64,000 nt of DNA from Methylobacterium sp. Leaf123 (GCF_001423405.1 NZ_LMNS01000001.1:377384-441383), one strand, 5' to 3'. Shown: positions 8,217 to 18,818, counted from the stretch's first letter. The notes: generated by a model from the letters alone, not told the origin. Translations and numbers: made by a program.

Positions 8217-9497
8217 TCACACCCGCAGGGCGGCGTCGAGATCGTCGATGAGATCCTGCGCATCCTCGATACCGATCGAGAGACGCACGACCTCGGGGCC
8301 GGCGCCGGCCGCCCGCTTCTGCTCGTCCGTGAGCTGGCGGTGCGTGGTCGAGGCCGGGTGGATCACCAGCGAGCGGGTGTCGCCGATATTGGCGAGATGG
8401 CTGAAGAGCTGGAGGTTCGAGACCAGTTTCACACCGGCCTCGTAGCCGCCCTTGAGACCGAAGGTGAACACAGCGCCTGCGCCTTTCGGCGTGTAGCGTT
8501 GCGCGAGCGCGTGGTAGCGGTCGCTCTCCAGGCCGGGATAGCTCACCCAATCGACGTTGGCGTGGTCCTTGAGGAAGGTCGCCACCTTCAGCGCGTTGTC
8601 GGAATGGCGCTGCATCCGGAGCGGCAGGGTCTCGATGCCGTTGAGGATCAGGAAGGCGTTGAACGGCGACAGCGACGGCCCGAGATCGCGCAGGCTCAGC
8701 ACGCGCACGGCAATGGCGAAGCCGAAATTGCCGAAGGTCTCGGCCAGCACCATCCCGGCATATTCCGGCCGCGGCTCCGACAGCATCGGGTAGCGCGCAT
8801 CGCCCTGCCACTGGAACGTGCCGCCATCGACGATGAGGCCGCCGATGGAATTGCCGTGGCCGCCGAGAAACTTGGTGGCCGAATGCACGACGATGTCGGC
8901 GCCGTGCTCGAATGGCTTGATCAGGTACGGCGTCGCCATCGTGTTGTCGACGATGAGCGGGATGTTGTGCCGCTTGGCGATCACCGAGAGGGCGGCGATG
9001 TCGGTGATGACCCCGCCCGGATTGGCGATGCTCTCACAGAAGATCGCCTTGGTGCGCGGGGTGATGGCGCGCTCGAACGAGTCCGGGTCGTCGGTATCGG
9101 CCCAGACCACCTGCCAGCCGAAGTTCTTGTAGGAATGATTGAACTGGTTGATCGAGCCGCCGTAGAGCTTGTTGGCCGCGATGAACTCGTCGCCCGGCTG
9201 CATCAGCGCGTGCAGGGTCAGGAACTCGGCGGCATGGCCCGAGGCGACGGCGAGCGCGGCGGTGCCGCCTTCGAGCGCGGCGATGCGCTCCTCCAGCACG
9301 GCGTTCGTCGGGTTGGTGATGCGGGTGTAGATGTTGCCGAAGGCCTGGAGCCCGAACAGCGAGGCGGCGTGGTCCACGTCGTCGAAGACGAAGCTCGTCG
9401 TCTGATAGATCGGCGTCGCCCGCGCGCCCGTGGCCGGGTCGGGGGTCGCGCCGGCGTGGATCGCGAGGGTGTTGAAGCCGGGCTGGCGGTCGGTCAT
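8217..9497 (-). CDS. metY: O-acetylhomoserine aminocarboxypropyltransferase (sulfhydrylase)
   Basis: About 426 residues from ATG at 9497. This is a PLP enzyme of the Cys/Met metabolism family: [19 protein letters not shown] at the start, [34 protein letters not shown], the PLP lysine in [11 protein letters not shown], and a C-terminal THRQL. The length above 420 and the [13 protein letters not shown] segment fit OAH sulfhydrylase rather than cystathionine gamma-synthase. It makes homocysteine or methionine precursors from O-acetylhomoserine and sulfide. It stands alone, convergent with the formyltransferase gene. A GTG-type start five codons upstream is possible. Confidence 0.9.
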   Translation of the reverse strand: MTDRQPGFNTLAIHAGATPDPATGARATPIYQTTSFVFDDVDHAASLFGLQAFGNIYTRITNPTNAVLEERIAALEGGTAALAVASGHAAEFLTLHALMQPGDEFIAANKLYGGSINQFNHSYKNFGWQVVWADTDDPDSFERAITPRTKAIFCESIANPGGVITDIAALSVIAKRHNIPLIVDNTMATPYLIKPFEHGADIVVHSATKFLGGHGNSIGGLIVDGGTFQWQGDARYPMLSEPRPEYAGMVLAETFGNFGFAIAVRVLSLRDLGPSLSPFNAFLILNGIETLPLRMQRHSDNALKVATFLKDHANVDWVSYPGLESDRYHALAQRYTPKGAGAVFTFGLKGGYEAGVKLVSNLQLFSHLANIGDTRSLVIHPASTTHRQLTDEQKRAAGAGPEVVRLSIGIEDAQDLIDDLDAALRV

Positions 9498-9904
9498 CGA
9501 AAAACTCCTCAAGACGCGTCGTTTACGCCCGTGCTCTTCGGCGGTGCAAGCGTTGCGATGTCATGCGACGTCGCGCATCGGACAAAGAGCCGCCGTGCGG
9601 AGGCGGGCCCCAGCAGAAGCCGAAAAGCCCGGATGGTGCGCCGGGGTAACGATCGGCAGGGAACGTTGCGGCACTGCACAGCGCTCAAGCGCAGCAGTCT
9701 AGACATGTTCGCATCTGACATGTCACAGAGCCGCCCGAACCCAACGGTAATCCGGTGACCCACGGTCGCATTGATTGCCCCGGCGCGATGGTGTCTGCCG
9801 TTGCGTCAGTTCTTGAATTTGAAAGCCTTCAAGGTGCGCACGGGCGAAATCGCCGGAGCGCTGCCCAGAAAGGCTCGGTGCGGCGGCTGATCGGGAGGAC
9901 CACC
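9498..9904. promoter_or_regulatory. Divergent intergenic region metY / petA with repeated GACATGT element
   Basis: 407 bases carrying the control regions of metY (leftward) and petABC (rightward). Two copies of GACATGT lie at 9702-9708 and 9717-9723 (15-bp period); the second is part of the palindrome GACATGTC (9717-9724). They could be an operator for the bc1 operon. No small gene is evident. I looked for a SAM-II type aptamer before metY and did not find its conserved loops. Confidence 0.4.
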
Positions 9905-10453
9905 TTGGCGGACGAAGGGCCTCAGGGCACCAAGCGAGATTTCCTGTTCCTCGCGACAGGAGCGGGATTGGCCGTCGGAGCCGGCGCGGTGGCGTGGCCC
10001 TTCGTGGCCTCCATGGCGCCTGACGCGGCCACCGTCGCGGCCGGCGCGCCGCTCGACGTGGATCTCAGCCCGATCCAGGACGGCCAGATCGTCAACGTGT
10101 TCTGGCGCGGTAAGCTGATCTTCGTGCGCAAGCTCACGGAGAAGGAAGTCACGGACATGAAGGCCGTGCCGCTCTCCGAGATGATCGACCCGGCCGCCTT
10201 CGACACGCGGGTGAAGAAGGGCCACGATCAGTGGCTCGTGAGCTACGGCAACTGCACCCATCTCGGCTGCGTGCCGATCGGTCATTCCGGCAATTACGAG
10301 GGCTGGTCCTGCCCCTGCCACGGCTCGCAGTTCGACGCTGTCGGCCGCGTGCGCCGCGGCCCGGCGCCGACCAACCTGCCGATTCCGCCCTACGCCTTCG
10401 AGTCCGATACCAAGATCAAGATCGGCGAAGAAGGCGGCAAGGCGGTCGCCTGA
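9905..10453 (+). CDS. petA: Ubiquinol-cytochrome c reductase Rieske iron-sulfur subunit
   Basis: About 182 residues from TTG at 9905, chosen because GGGAGGA (9893-9899) lies at correct spacing before it and because the protein then begins just ahead of the conserved [13 protein letters not shown] twin-Arg-like/TM anchor (about residues 10-30). The Rieske cluster motifs CTHLGCVP and CPCHGS are intact, so the [2Fe-2S] site is complete. It is the electron-accepting subunit of the bc1 complex, anchored in the inner membrane and facing the periplasm. petB follows after 34 bp in the same operon. Confidence 0.93.
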   Translation: MADEGPQGTKRDFLFLATGAGLAVGAGAVAWPFVASMAPDAATVAAGAPLDVDLSPIQDGQIVNVFWRGKLIFVRKLTEKEVTDMKAVPLSEMIDPAAFDTRVKKGHDQWLVSYGNCTHLGCVPIGHSGNYEGWSCPCHGSQFDAVGRVRRGPAPTNLPIPPYAFESDTKIKIGEEGGKAVA

Positions 10454-10487
10454 CAACAGGACACGAGAAGCCGGAGCGGGCAAACCG

Positions 10488-11780
10488 ATGAGCAGCGCAC
10501 ACGCGACCTCGACCTACGTACCCAAGAGCCGCCTCGCGAAGTGGTTCGAGTCACGGCTGCCGCTGGTCGGGCTGGTGCACTCGTCCTTCGTCGCCTTCCC
10601 GGTTCCGCGTAACCTCAACTACTTCTGGACCTTCGGCGCGATCCTGATCGCCTTCCTCGGCATCCAGATCATCACCGGCGTCTGGCTGGCGATGCATTAC
10701 GATCCGAGCGCGGGCAACGCGTTCGAGAGCGTCGAGCACATCATGCGCGACGTGAATTACGGCTGGCTCTTGCGCTACGCGCACGCCAACGGCGCGTCGA
10801 TGTTCTTCGTGGCGGTCTACGTCCACATCTTCCGCAACCTCTATTACGGGTCCTACAAGGCCCCGCGTGAGGTGCTCTACCTGCTCGGCGTCATCATCTA
10901 CCTCTTGATGATGGCCACCGCCTTCCTCGGCTACACCCTGCCGTGGGGCCAGATGAGCTTCTGGGGCGCCACCGTCATCACCAACATCCTGGCGGCAATT
11001 CCGGTCGTCGGCGACACGATCCAGAGCCTGCTCTGGGGCGGCTACTCGGTCGGCAACCCGACCATCAACCGGTTCTTCTCGCTGCACTTCCTGCTGCCGT
11101 GGATGATCGCCGGCGTCGTCGTCCTCCACGTCTGGGCGCTGCACGTGACGGGCCAGAACAACCCGGCCGGCATCCCGATCAAGTCGAGCAAGGACGCCGT
11201 GCCCTTCACCCCCTACGCGACCATCAAGGACGTGTTCGCGGTGGTGGTGTTCATGATCCTGTTCGCGTGGTTCATCTTCTACCAGCCGAACTATCTCGGC
11301 CACGCCGACAACTACGTCCCGGCCAACCCGTCGGTGACGCCCGCGCACATCGTGCCGGAATGGTACTTCCTGCCCTTCTACGCGATCCTGCGTGCGGTGC
11401 CGGACAAGCTCGGCGGCGTGATCCTGATGTTCGGCGCGGTGCTGATCCTGGCCTTCGCGCCCTGGCTCGACACCTCGCGGGTCCGCTCCTGCAACTACCG
11501 TCCGGTCTACCGGGTGTTCTTCTGGGTGTTCCTGGTCAACGCCATCATCCTGGGCTGGCTCGGCGCCAAGCCCCCGGAAGGCGGCTACGTCCTCGCCTCG
11601 CGGATCTGCACCGTCTACTACTTCGCCCACTTCCTCATCGTCATGCCGCTGGTGGGCCTGTTCGAGACGCCTGACCGCCTGCCGGGCTCGATCCTCGAGA
11701 CTGTGACCGGTCCGGGCAAGCAGGTGAGCGGGTCCGGCATGCCCGCGGGTGCTGCGGCCGAACCGGCCAAGCGCGCCTAA
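10488..11780 (+). CDS. petB: Cytochrome b subunit of the bc1 complex
   Basis: 430 residues, normal for alphaproteobacterial cytochrome b. It is a multi-spanning inner-membrane protein. Heme-ligating His residues are visible in RYAHANGAS and VYVHIFR (first pair side) and SLHFLLPW and VLHVWALHV (second side). The quinol-site PEWY motif occurs in [15 protein letters not shown]. The C-terminal tail after the last membrane segment is short and Gly/Ala-rich. It lies between petA and petC, all co-directional with short gaps, so the full bc1 operon is present. Confidence 0.95.
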   Translation: MSSAHATSTYVPKSRLAKWFESRLPLVGLVHSSFVAFPVPRNLNYFWTFGAILIAFLGIQIITGVWLAMHYDPSAGNAFESVEHIMRDVNYGWLLRYAHANGASMFFVAVYVHIFRNLYYGSYKAPREVLYLLGVIIYLLMMATAFLGYTLPWGQMSFWGATVITNILAAIPVVGDTIQSLLWGGYSVGNPTINRFFSLHFLLPWMIAGVVVLHVWALHVTGQNNPAGIPIKSSKDAVPFTPYATIKDVFAVVVFMILFAWFIFYQPNYLGHADNYVPANPSVTPAHIVPEWYFLPFYAILRAVPDKLGGVILMFGAVLILAFAPWLDTSRVRSCNYRPVYRVFFWVFLVNAIILGWLGAKPPEGGYVLASRICTVYYFAHFLIVMPLVGLFETPDRLPGSILETVTGPGKQVSGSGMPAGAAAEPAKRA

Positions 11781-11801
11781 GGCTCGAGGGAGAGAACAAC
11801 G

Positions 11802-12695
11802 ATGCGCATCGCACGCCTCTTCGCCGCGACCCTGCTCGCGGCCTCCCTCGGTGCCGGCTCGGCTCTCGCCGAGGACGGACACGGCACCAACCCGCCGCGG
11901 GAAAAGTGGAGCTTCGCCGGCATGTTCGGCCGGTTCGACCAGGCGCAGCTCCAGCGCGGCTTCCAAGTCTACAAGGAAGTCTGCGCGAGCTGCCACTCCA
12001 TGCGGCTGGTCGCCTTCCGCAACCTCGCGGAGCCGGGCGGACCCGGCTTCACGGAAGGGCAGGTCAAGGCGCTCGCCGAGACCTACAGCGTCAAGGAACT
12101 CGACGATTCCGGCGCCGAGAAGGAGCGTCCCGCGCGTCCGGCCGACCGCTTCCCGTCGCCCTTCCCGAACGACAAGGCGGCGGCCGCGGCCAATGGCGGC
12201 AAGGCGCCGCCGGACTTCTCGGTTCTGGCCAAGGCGCGCACCTACGAGCGCGGCTTCCCGCTCTTCGTGTTCGATGCGCTGCCCTTCACCGGCTATTCCG
12301 AGCAGGGCGTCGATTACATCCACGCGCTCCTGACCGGCTACGAGGAGGCCCCGAAGGGCTTCACGATGCCGGACAGCGGCTACTACAACAAATACTACCC
12401 CGGCCACGTGATCGCGATGCCGCCGCCGCTCAGCGACGGCCAGCTCACCTATCCGAAGAACGACAAGGGCGAGCCGGTCGTGCCGGAGACGGCGGACCAA
12501 TACTCGCGCGACGTGTCGGCCTTCATGGCCTGGGCGGCCGAGCCGCACATGATGGCCCGCAAGGCCCTGGGCCTTCGGGTGATCCTGTTCCTCTTCGTCC
12601 TGGCGGGTCTGCTGTTCTACGTGAAGAAGCAGGTCTGGAAGAAGGTCGGCGGCGAGGTGCACGGCCTCCAGCCCGAGCTGCACAAGACCTACTGA
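11802..12695 (+). CDS. petC: Cytochrome c1 subunit of the bc1 complex
   Basis: 297 residues with a Sec signal peptide ending near SALAED (residues 20-25), a c-type heme site CASCH at residues 61-65, the Met-containing region around GHVIAMPPPL, and one C-terminal anchor helix (about residues 258-280: LRVILFLFVLAGLLFYV) followed by a basic tail. It passes electrons from the Rieske protein to soluble cytochrome c in the periplasm. It is the third gene of petABC, 21 bp after petB, and is followed by a strong hairpin terminator. Confidence 0.95.
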   Translation: MRIARLFAATLLAASLGAGSALAEDGHGTNPPREKWSFAGMFGRFDQAQLQRGFQVYKEVCASCHSMRLVAFRNLAEPGGPGFTEGQVKALAETYSVKELDDSGAEKERPARPADRFPSPFPNDKAAAAANGGKAPPDFSVLAKARTYERGFPLFVFDALPFTGYSEQGVDYIHALLTGYEEAPKGFTMPDSGYYNKYYPGHVIAMPPPLSDGQLTYPKNDKGEPVVPETADQYSRDVSAFMAWAAEPHMMARKALGLRVILFLFVLAGLLFYVKKQVWKKVGGEVHGLQPELHKTY

Positions 12696-12722
12696 GCGAA
12701 CGCTCCCCCCATCGAACCGACG

Positions 12723-12745
12723 AACGGGCCCCTCGCGGGCCCGTT
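12723..12745 (+). terminator. Rho-independent-type hairpin after petC
   Basis: Perfect 9-bp stem AACGGGCCC / GGGCCCGTT with 5-nt loop CTCGC, 27 bp after the petC stop, followed by a short T tract. It ends the petABC operon. Confidence 0.75.
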
Positions 12746-12904
12746 TGCGTGTCGGGGAACGCCTACGGTAAAGGTTCGGCATCGCCGGACGAGCCGATTC
12801 GGGCGCATTCAAAACGTCATCACCGGGATTTACGACGCGTTGCGCAACGGAGGCGCGGCGTGCGGTCCGGCCTTGGCGACAGGCGACACACAAGGGTTTC
12901 TTGC

Positions 12905-13780
12905 ATGACGGCAGCGGTTCTCGGCGTGATCGGCGGCTCGGGCGTCTACGACCTGCCCGGCCTCGAGGATGTCCGCGAGGAGGCGATCACGTCGCCCTGG
13001 GGCGAGCCCTCCGACGCGCTGCGCATCGGCCGTATCGGTGGGACCAAGGTGGTGTTCCTGGCCCGCCACGGGCGCGGCCATCGCTTCTCGCCCACTGGCA
13101 TCAACTACCGCGCCAATATCGACGTGATGAAGCGCGCGGGCGTGACCGACATCGTGTCGCTCTCGGCCTGCGGCTCATTCCGCAACGAGCTGCATCCCGG
13201 CCTGTTCGTGCTGGTCGATCAGTTCGTGGACCGCACCTTCGGCCGCGCGACCTCGTTCTTCGGCAATGGCTGCGTCGCCCACGTGCCCTTCGCCCACCCG
13301 GTCGGGCCGCTGCTGCAGAGGCGCATCGCCGCCGCGGCGGAAGCCGAGGGCATCACGGTCCATAAGGGCGGCACCTATGTCTGCATGGAGGGGCCGCAAT
13401 TCTCCTCCATGGCCGAGTCGAAGCACTACAAGGCCGCGAATTTCGACGTCATCGGCATGACCAACATGCCGGAAGCCAAGCTCGCCCGCGAGGCCGAGAT
13501 CACCTACGCGACCATCGCCATGGTGACGGATTACGATTGCTGGCATCCGAGCCATGACAGCGTGGACGTGGCCTCGGTGATCGCCGTCGCCCGCGCCAAT
13601 GCCGACAAGGCGGCCCAGCTCGTCTCCCGCGTCGCCCGCGACTTCCCCGAAGAGCGCGAGGATTGCCCGGCGGGCTCGCATCGGGCGCTGGACGGCGCGA
13701 TCATGACAGCGCCTGCGCACCGCGACCCCGCCCTGTTGGCCAAGCTCGACGCAGTGGCCGGGCGTGTGCTGAACGGCTGA
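12905..13780 (+). CDS. mtnP: S-methyl-5'-thioadenosine phosphorylase
   Basis: About 291 residues from ATG at 12905. Motifs of the MTAP/PNP family are present: GVIGGSGVYDLPGL at the start (phosphate-binding Ser), RHGRGHRFSPTGINYRANI, SACGSFRNELHPG, YVCMEGPQFSSMAE, GMTNMPEAKLAREAEI and TDYDCWH. It cleaves methylthioadenosine from polyamine synthesis to adenine and methylthioribose-1-phosphate for methionine salvage. It stands alone after the petC terminator. Substrate preference for MTA over inosine or guanosine is inferred from the NMPEA/TDYD motifs. Confidence 0.9.
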   Translation: MTAAVLGVIGGSGVYDLPGLEDVREEAITSPWGEPSDALRIGRIGGTKVVFLARHGRGHRFSPTGINYRANIDVMKRAGVTDIVSLSACGSFRNELHPGLFVLVDQFVDRTFGRATSFFGNGCVAHVPFAHPVGPLLQRRIAAAAEAEGITVHKGGTYVCMEGPQFSSMAESKHYKAANFDVIGMTNMPEAKLAREAEITYATIAMVTDYDCWHPSHDSVDVASVIAVARANADKAAQLVSRVARDFPEEREDCPAGSHRALDGAIMTAPAHRDPALLAKLDAVAGRVLNG

Positions 13781-13876
13781 CCGCAGCCTGCCGCATCCAT
13801 CGACGACGCGCCTTCCTCTCTCCGTATGCGGGAAGAGGGAGGCGCTCGCCGTAATGGCCTGCGACTTCAAAAGAGT

Positions 13877-14140
13877 TCAGCGCGCGCAGCCGTTCTCGCG
13901 TTCCTGGCGCTGGATATCGGCGATGTCGGCGCGCTGGCGGGCGGAGAGCGGCACGTCGGCCAGCGCATCGTATTTGCAGCCGGAATTGCCGAAGGCGCGG
14001 ATTGCCCGCTCGGTGCGGAAGCAATAGCCCGCATCCTTGTAGATCCCGTTGCGCTCGCCCCACAGCTCGTCGCAGGGGAAGGCCGCCAGGGCAGGCGATG
14101 CGGTGAGCGACACGAGAACGGCGGCGGCGAGGAAACGCAT
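13877..14140 (-). CDS. Small secreted YARHG-domain protein
   Basis: 87 residues from ATG at 14140, with a signal peptide ending near SPALAAF (about residue 19). The mature part (CDELWGERNGIYKDAGYCF, then GNSGCKYD and ENGC) matches the small YARHG-type domain of rhizobial periplasmic proteins and has four cysteines able to form two disulfides. Function is unknown; a periplasmic or cell-surface role is likely. It lies 35 bp downstream of the metallophosphoesterase gene on the same strand and may share its transcript. Confidence 0.7.
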   Translation of the reverse strand: MRFLAAAVLVSLTASPALAAFPCDELWGERNGIYKDAGYCFRTERAIRAFGNSGCKYDALADVPLSARQRADIADIQRQERENGCAR

Positions 14141-14175
14141 GGATGGTGCTCCGAGCCGTCGGAGCACGGGCGTCC

Positions 14176-15081
14176 TCAGGCGGTCTTGAGGGTCAGTGAG
14201 CGGCTCGGCTCACGGCCGAACCCGCGGATTTCCAGTCGGTTGCCCGCAATCTCCACCACGGCAAAGGCCGAGCTGTCCGGCGTGTCTACCATGCCGTGAA
14301 AGTTGACGTAGTGGATTCCGTCACGCTCGGCGTAGTTGCCCGCGTGATTGTGGCCGTTGAAATAGGCGATGACGTGCGGCTGCCCCGCGAGCAGTCCGGT
14401 GATCCGGCCGGCATCCCAGAGATTGTGGGGGTTGTCGGGCGCGATCGGGTAATGGTTGAGCACGACGACCCGCTCGCCGGCCGTCCGCGCCGCCGTCAGC
14501 CTGCGCTCCAGCCACGCGAATTGTGACTCGCTGAGAGACCCGTTCCAGGGCTTGGCGTTGACGAGCCCCGCCGCCTCGGCCTGCGCCAGGCGCTCCGCCG
14601 CCAGCGTCCGGCGCGGATCGTCCGATGGCGGCGCGAACAGCGAGACGTCGTTGCCGTCGAGCACGATGAAGCGGATGCCGGCGACCGCGAAGTCATAGTA
14701 AGGGCCCTCCATGCCGAGCAGGCCGGCCACCCGCCCGCGATGTTCGGGCGCCACCTGGAAATCATGGTTGCCGAGCAGGAACCGGGTCTCGTGGCGCAGC
14801 GTCCGGTAGATCGGCAGGATCCGGTCGTAGCTCGCCACGTCGCGGTCGATGATGTCGCCGAGCGTCACGACAAAGCGCAGATCCTCCCCGTTCAGGGTGG
14901 CGACCGCCGCGCGCATCTTGTCGAGGCTGTTGGCATAATAGCGGCCGAGCGTGAGGTTGGGCGGCGCCTCGGCATATTGCGGGTCGGCGATCACGCCGAA
15001 GCGCAGCGGCCCCTCGGCGGCTCCGGCGCGGGAAGCAAGGAGCGCGGCGCTGGCGGCGAGGACGGAACGGCGGGACAGCAT
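14176..15081 (-). CDS. Exported metallophosphoesterase
   Basis: About 301 residues from ATG at 15081, beginning MLSRRSVLAASAALLASRAGA, a twin-arginine-like export signal. The calcineurin-like metal site is complete: GVIADPQYAE (D, with Q in place of the usual H), LGDIIDRD, GNHDF, VVLNHYP and NGHNHAGNY. The DPQYA and GNYAERDGIHYVNFHG motifs resemble the Mn-dependent ADP-ribose/CDP-alcohol phosphohydrolase subgroup. It would act in the periplasm on phosphoester substrates. A longer in-frame N-terminal extension exists but is not conserved in character. Confidence 0.8.
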   Translation of the reverse strand: MLSRRSVLAASAALLASRAGAAEGPLRFGVIADPQYAEAPPNLTLGRYYANSLDKMRAAVATLNGEDLRFVVTLGDIIDRDVASYDRILPIYRTLRHETRFLLGNHDFQVAPEHRGRVAGLLGMEGPYYDFAVAGIRFIVLDGNDVSLFAPPSDDPRRTLAAERLAQAEAAGLVNAKPWNGSLSESQFAWLERRLTAARTAGERVVVLNHYPIAPDNPHNLWDAGRITGLLAGQPHVIAYFNGHNHAGNYAERDGIHYVNFHGMVDTPDSSAFAVVEIAGNRLEIRGFGREPSRSLTLKTA

Positions 15082-15304
15082 GGCAGCTACTCGGCATCGG
15101 TGAGCCCGGCAGGCTGGCGCGCCGGCATGACCGGCGGATGACGCCGAGCGCCTTCGCGGGGGCGGTTCACTCGGGATCGCCGCCAAGCGGCTCAAGCAAG
15201 ACCGTTCAAGACCCTTCCCCCGCCGGGCAAAACCACACTACAAGGCAGGCCCGGCCGGCCGCTGAAGGCCCGCTGCCCGTTCCAGGATCAGACGCCCGTA
15301 TCCG

Positions 15305-15892
15305 ATGCGTACAGCCAGCATCAGCCGCCGCACGGCAGAGACCGACGTATCCGTCTCGATCGATCTCGACGGCACCGGTAAGGCCACGATCGCGACCGGG
15401 GTCGGCTTCCTCGACCATATGCTGGAGCTGTTCGCCCGGCACGGCCTGTTCGACGTGACGGTCAAGGTCGCGGGCGACCTGCATGTCGATCAGCACCACA
15501 CCACCGAGGATACCGGCATCGCGCTGGGCCAGGCGGTGGCCCAGGCGCTCGGCGACAAGCGCGGCATCGCCCGCTACGCCGACATCCACCTGCCGATGGA
15601 CGAGACGCTGAGCCGGATCGCGATCGACATTTCCGGCCGTCCGTTCCTCGTGTTCCGCACGAGCTTCCGCGTCGAGAAGATCGGCCAGTTCGACACCGAG
15701 CTGGTGCGGGAGTTCTTCCAGGCCTTCGCGATGAATGCCGGCATCACGCTGCACGTCGAGACTCTCTACGGCGAGAACGCGCACCATATTGCCGAGAGCG
15801 TCTTCAAGGGGCTGGCCCGGAGCTTGCGGAAGGCCGTCGCCATCGACCCGCGTGAAGAAGGCCGCGTTCCCTCCACCAAGGGATCGCTCTGA
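15305..15892 (+). CDS. hisB: Imidazoleglycerol-phosphate dehydratase
   Basis: 195 residues, typical for the monofunctional bacterial enzyme. The two metal-binding repeats are clear: [13 protein letters not shown] plus [12 protein letters not shown], and the second [30 protein letters not shown]. It catalyses the sixth step of histidine synthesis. It is the first gene of a plus-strand operon with DUF2628, hisH, hisA, hisF, hisE and coaA. The other his genes (hisG, D, I, C) are not in this window. Confidence 0.95.
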   Translation: MRTASISRRTAETDVSVSIDLDGTGKATIATGVGFLDHMLELFARHGLFDVTVKVAGDLHVDQHHTTEDTGIALGQAVAQALGDKRGIARYADIHLPMDETLSRIAIDISGRPFLVFRTSFRVEKIGQFDTELVREFFQAFAMNAGITLHVETLYGENAHHIAESVFKGLARSLRKAVAIDPREEGRVPSTKGSL

Positions 15893-15914
15893 GACCATTT
15901 GAGGAGGAGCGAGA

Positions 15915-16418
15915 ATGCGGACCTACACGCTGCACGTTCCCGAGGGCTCGGTTCGGGGTGACCCGCGGGCGCTGGAACAGGCGCACCTCGTGCGCGACGG
16001 CTTTTCATGGAGCGCCTTCGCCTTCACGGTGCTGTGGTTCCTGCGCCACCGCCTCTGGCTCGCGGCGCTCCTCGTGCTGGTGGGGCTCGTCGGGCTGGCG
16101 CTGGCGGGGCGGGCGCTCGGCCTCTCGCCCTTCGCCGCGCTCATCGTGACGGGGCTGGTGAGCCTGCTGATCGGCATGGAGGCGTCGAGCCTGCGCCGCT
16201 GGACCTATGGCCGCCGGGGCAAGCCCGCCCAGGATGCGGTGATGGCGGGCTCGCAGGAGGAGGCCGAACTGAAGGCCGCCGCCCGCTGGCTCGATGCCGA
16301 GTCGGGTCCGGGCGTCGCCACGATGGGTTTCTCCACGACGGCCGTGAACCGCCCGGCGCATCGCCGCGGCGATGACGGGGTGATCGGCCTTTTCCCCGCG
16401 AGCGAGGGTGGACGGTGA
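15915..16418 (+). CDS. DUF2628 membrane protein in the his operon
   Basis: 167 residues. It starts MRTYTLHVP, has a WSAFAF...[14 protein letters not shown] hydrophobic stretch and a second membrane segment near residues 75-95, then a soluble C-terminal tail. This matches DUF2628, a small membrane family commonly found between hisB and hisH in this bacterial order. A GAGGAG ribosome-binding site (15901-15906) precedes the ATG, and the stop overlaps the GTG of hisH (GTGA). Function is unknown; translational coupling to hisH is likely. Confidence 0.8.
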   Translation: MRTYTLHVPEGSVRGDPRALEQAHLVRDGFSWSAFAFTVLWFLRHRLWLAALLVLVGLVGLALAGRALGLSPFAALIVTGLVSLLIGMEASSLRRWTYGRRGKPAQDAVMAGSQEEAELKAAARWLDAESGPGVATMGFSTTAVNRPAHRRGDDGVIGLFPASEGGR

Positions 16419-17077
16419 GCGAGCAGACCGTCGCGATCATCGATTACGGATCGGGCAATCTCCACTCGGCGGCCAAGGCCTTCGAGCGCGCGGCGCGCGA
16501 GGCCGGGCTCGACGGCACCCGCATCGTCGTCACCGACGTGCCGGAAGCCGTGGCCGGGGCCGACCGCGTGGTGCTGCCCGGTGTCGGCGCCTATGCCGAT
16601 TGCCGCCGCGGCCTCGATGCGGTGCCTGGCATGGTCGAGGCCATGACCGAGGCGGTCCGGGTGCAGGGCAAGCCGTTCCTCGGCATCTGCGTCGGCATGC
16701 AGCTCATGGCGAGCCGCGGCCTCGAATACGAGGAGACCGCGGGCCTGAACTGGATTCCCGGCGATGTCGCCCCGATCGAGCCGGCCGACCCGGCGCTCAA
16801 GATCCCGCATATGGGCTGGAACACCCTGCATCTCGACCGCGAGCACACGTTGCTGCGCGAGATCGAAATCGGGGAGGGCGGGCTCCACGCCTACTTCGTC
16901 CACAGCTTCGCGCTGAAGGCCGCCGAGTCGGCGGACGTGGTCGCCCATGCCGAGTATGGCGGGCCCGTCACGGCCATGGTCGCGCATGACAACATGGCCG
17001 GCACCCAATTCCACCCCGAGAAGAGCCAGCGCCTCGGTCTCGCGCTCCTCGGCAACTTCCTGCGCTGGCGCCCCTGA
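16415..17077 (+). CDS. hisH: Imidazole glycerol phosphate synthase, glutaminase subunit
   Basis: 220 residues from GTG at 16415. The class I glutamine amidotransferase triad is visible: the Cys in [11 protein letters not shown], and His and Glu in [20 protein letters not shown] at the start is typical of HisH. It supplies ammonia to HisF for ring closure. It overlaps DUF2628 by 4 bp and is followed by hisA after 41 bp. Confidence 0.95.
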   Translation: MSEQTVAIIDYGSGNLHSAAKAFERAAREAGLDGTRIVVTDVPEAVAGADRVVLPGVGAYADCRRGLDAVPGMVEAMTEAVRVQGKPFLGICVGMQLMASRGLEYEETAGLNWIPGDVAPIEPADPALKIPHMGWNTLHLDREHTLLREIEIGEGGLHAYFVHSFALKAAESADVVAHAEYGGPVTAMVAHDNMAGTQFHPEKSQRLGLALLGNFLRWRP

Positions 17078-17118
17078 GGGCCGCCTTTGTCCGACCCATC
17101 GTATTCGCGAGTTGACGC

Positions 17119-17874
17119 GTGATTCTGTATCCGGCCATCGACCTCAAGGAAGGGCGCTGCGTCCGCCTCGTGCAAGGCGACATGGCCCAGGCCAAGGTCT
17201 TCAACGACGATCCCGCCGCGCAGGGAGCGGCCTTCGAGGCGCAGGGCTTCTCCTGGCTCCACGTGGTCGATCTCGACGGTGCCTTCGCCGGGGAGCCGCG
17301 CAACGCCGCGGCGGTCGATGCGATCCTGGCGCGCGTGACCCTGCCGGTGCAACTCGGCGGCGGCGTGCGCGAGATGCGCACCCTCGAAGGCTGGCTGGAA
17401 AAGGGTGTGAGCCGCGTCATCATCGGCACGGCCGCCGTGCGTGACCCCGCCTTCGTCCGCGAGGCGGCCCGCCGCCATCCCGGCCGCATCGCCGTCGGCA
17501 TCGACGCCAAGGACGGCCGTGTGGCGGTGGAGGGCTGGGCCCAGACTTCCAGCATGACGGCGGAAGAACTCGGACGCCGCTTCGAGGATGCCGGTGTGGC
17601 CGCCATCATCTATACCGACATCGCCCGCGACGGCATCCTCAAGGGCCTCAACATCGAGATGACGCTGGCGCTCGCCTCGGCGGTCAGCATCCCGGTCATC
17701 GCCTCGGGCGGCCTCGCCTCGATCGCCGATGTCGAGCGGTTGCTGGAGCCAGACTGCGCCGTGCTGGCCGGCGCCATCACCGGCCGCGCCCTCTACGACG
17801 GGCGGATCGACCCGAAGGAGGCGCTCGCCGCCATCGCCCGTGCCAAGGGCCGTGACACGGGGAGCGCCGCGTGA
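17119..17874 (+). CDS. hisA: Phosphoribosylformimino-5-aminoimidazole carboxamide ribotide isomerase
   Basis: 251 residues from GTG at 17119. TIM-barrel isomerase with half-barrel repeats: [18 protein letters not shown] (catalytic Asp), [40 protein letters not shown] (second catalytic Asp) and IASGGLAS. It acts between HisI and HisF/H in histidine synthesis. It is in the middle of the his operon. Confidence 0.95.
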   Translation: MILYPAIDLKEGRCVRLVQGDMAQAKVFNDDPAAQGAAFEAQGFSWLHVVDLDGAFAGEPRNAAAVDAILARVTLPVQLGGGVREMRTLEGWLEKGVSRVIIGTAAVRDPAFVREAARRHPGRIAVGIDAKDGRVAVEGWAQTSSMTAEELGRRFEDAGVAAIIYTDIARDGILKGLNIEMTLALASAVSIPVIASGGLASIADVERLLEPDCAVLAGAITGRALYDGRIDPKEALAAIARAKGRDTGSAA

Positions 17875-17921
17875 TCGCGACCCTCCGACCGCCGGCCCCG
17901 ACAGCCTGAAGGCATTCCCGC

Positions 17922-18698
17922 GTGCTCAAGACCCGCATCATCCCCTGCCTCGACGTGAAGGACGGGCGCGTCGTGAAGGGCGTGCAGTTCCTCGAACTGC
18001 GCGATGCCGGCGATCCGGTGGAATCGGCCAAGGCCTACGATGCGGCCGGCGCCGACGAACTCTGCTTCCTCGACATCACCGCGAGCCACGAGGCGCGCGG
18101 CACCCTGCTCGACGTGGTGAGCCGCACAGCGGAGGCCTGCTTCATGCCGCTCACCGTCGGTGGCGGGGTGCGCACCGTGGCCGATGTGCGCACGCTCCTG
18201 CTCGCGGGGGCCGACAAGGTCGGCATCAACACCGCCGCCGTGAAGAACCCCGACTTCGTCGCCGAGGCGGCGGAGAAGTTCGGCGATCAGTGCATCGTCG
18301 TGGCGATCGACGCCAAGCGCGTCTCTGGCCCGGACGAGGCCGCGCGCTGGGAAATCTTCACCCATGGCGGCCGCAACCCGACCGGGATCGATGCGGTCGA
18401 ATTCGCCCGCACGGTCTCCGAGCGGGGCGCGGGCGAACTCCTCGTCACCTCCATGGACAAGGACGGCACCCGCTCCGGCTACGACCTCGCGCTCACCCGC
18501 GCCATCGCCGACGCGGTGCGGGTGCCGGTGATCGCCTCCGGCGGTGTCGGCGGGCTCGACGACCTCGTGGCGGGCGTCCGCGACGGTGGAGCGAGCGCAG
18601 TGCTGGCCGCCTCGATCTTCCATTTCGGCCACCACACGGTCGGCGAGGCGAAGGCCCACATGGCCGCCGCCGGACTTGCGATGCGGCTCGATCCGTAA
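17922..18698 (+). CDS. hisF: Imidazole glycerol phosphate synthase, cyclase subunit
   Basis: 258 residues from GTG at 17922. Paralogue of HisA with [75 protein letters not shown] and [11 protein letters not shown]. Both catalytic aspartates are present. It forms the IGP/AICAR-producing enzyme with HisH. It lies 47 bp after hisA. Confidence 0.95.
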   Translation: MLKTRIIPCLDVKDGRVVKGVQFLELRDAGDPVESAKAYDAAGADELCFLDITASHEARGTLLDVVSRTAEACFMPLTVGGGVRTVADVRTLLLAGADKVGINTAAVKNPDFVAEAAEKFGDQCIVVAIDAKRVSGPDEAARWEIFTHGGRNPTGIDAVEFARTVSERGAGELLVTSMDKDGTRSGYDLALTRAIADAVRVPVIASGGVGGLDDLVAGVRDGGASAVLAASIFHFGHHTVGEAKAHMAAAGLAMRLDP

Positions 18699-18818
18699 CG
18701 GGTAACCGGTGGGTGTGTGCCGGCGCCCCTTGACCGGGCGCGTGAGCCTGCGCAGGGTTTAAAATGCCGGTATCCGATCAGGCGGTGCCGCATGATACGG
18801 TTTCCGCTTGCGCGCCTT

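Noticed and set aside
9498..9660. Possible SAM-II riboswitch before metY
   Set aside because: Alphaproteobacterial met genes often carry one, and CTTGCA and GTAAAC words occur on the minus strand, but the GGTGATTT-type loop and CGTTAAA/GCTAAA pseudoknot words are absent.
9658..9664. GGAACGTT word in the metY/petA region
   Set aside because: GGAAC and CGTT overlap and no CGTT lies 16-17 bases downstream, so it is not an EcfG promoter.
10551..12893. 780-codon open frame antisense to petBC
   Set aside because: It is a by-product of high-GC third positions in petB and petC; its translation is Arg/His/Asp/Glu-rich low complexity with no domain.
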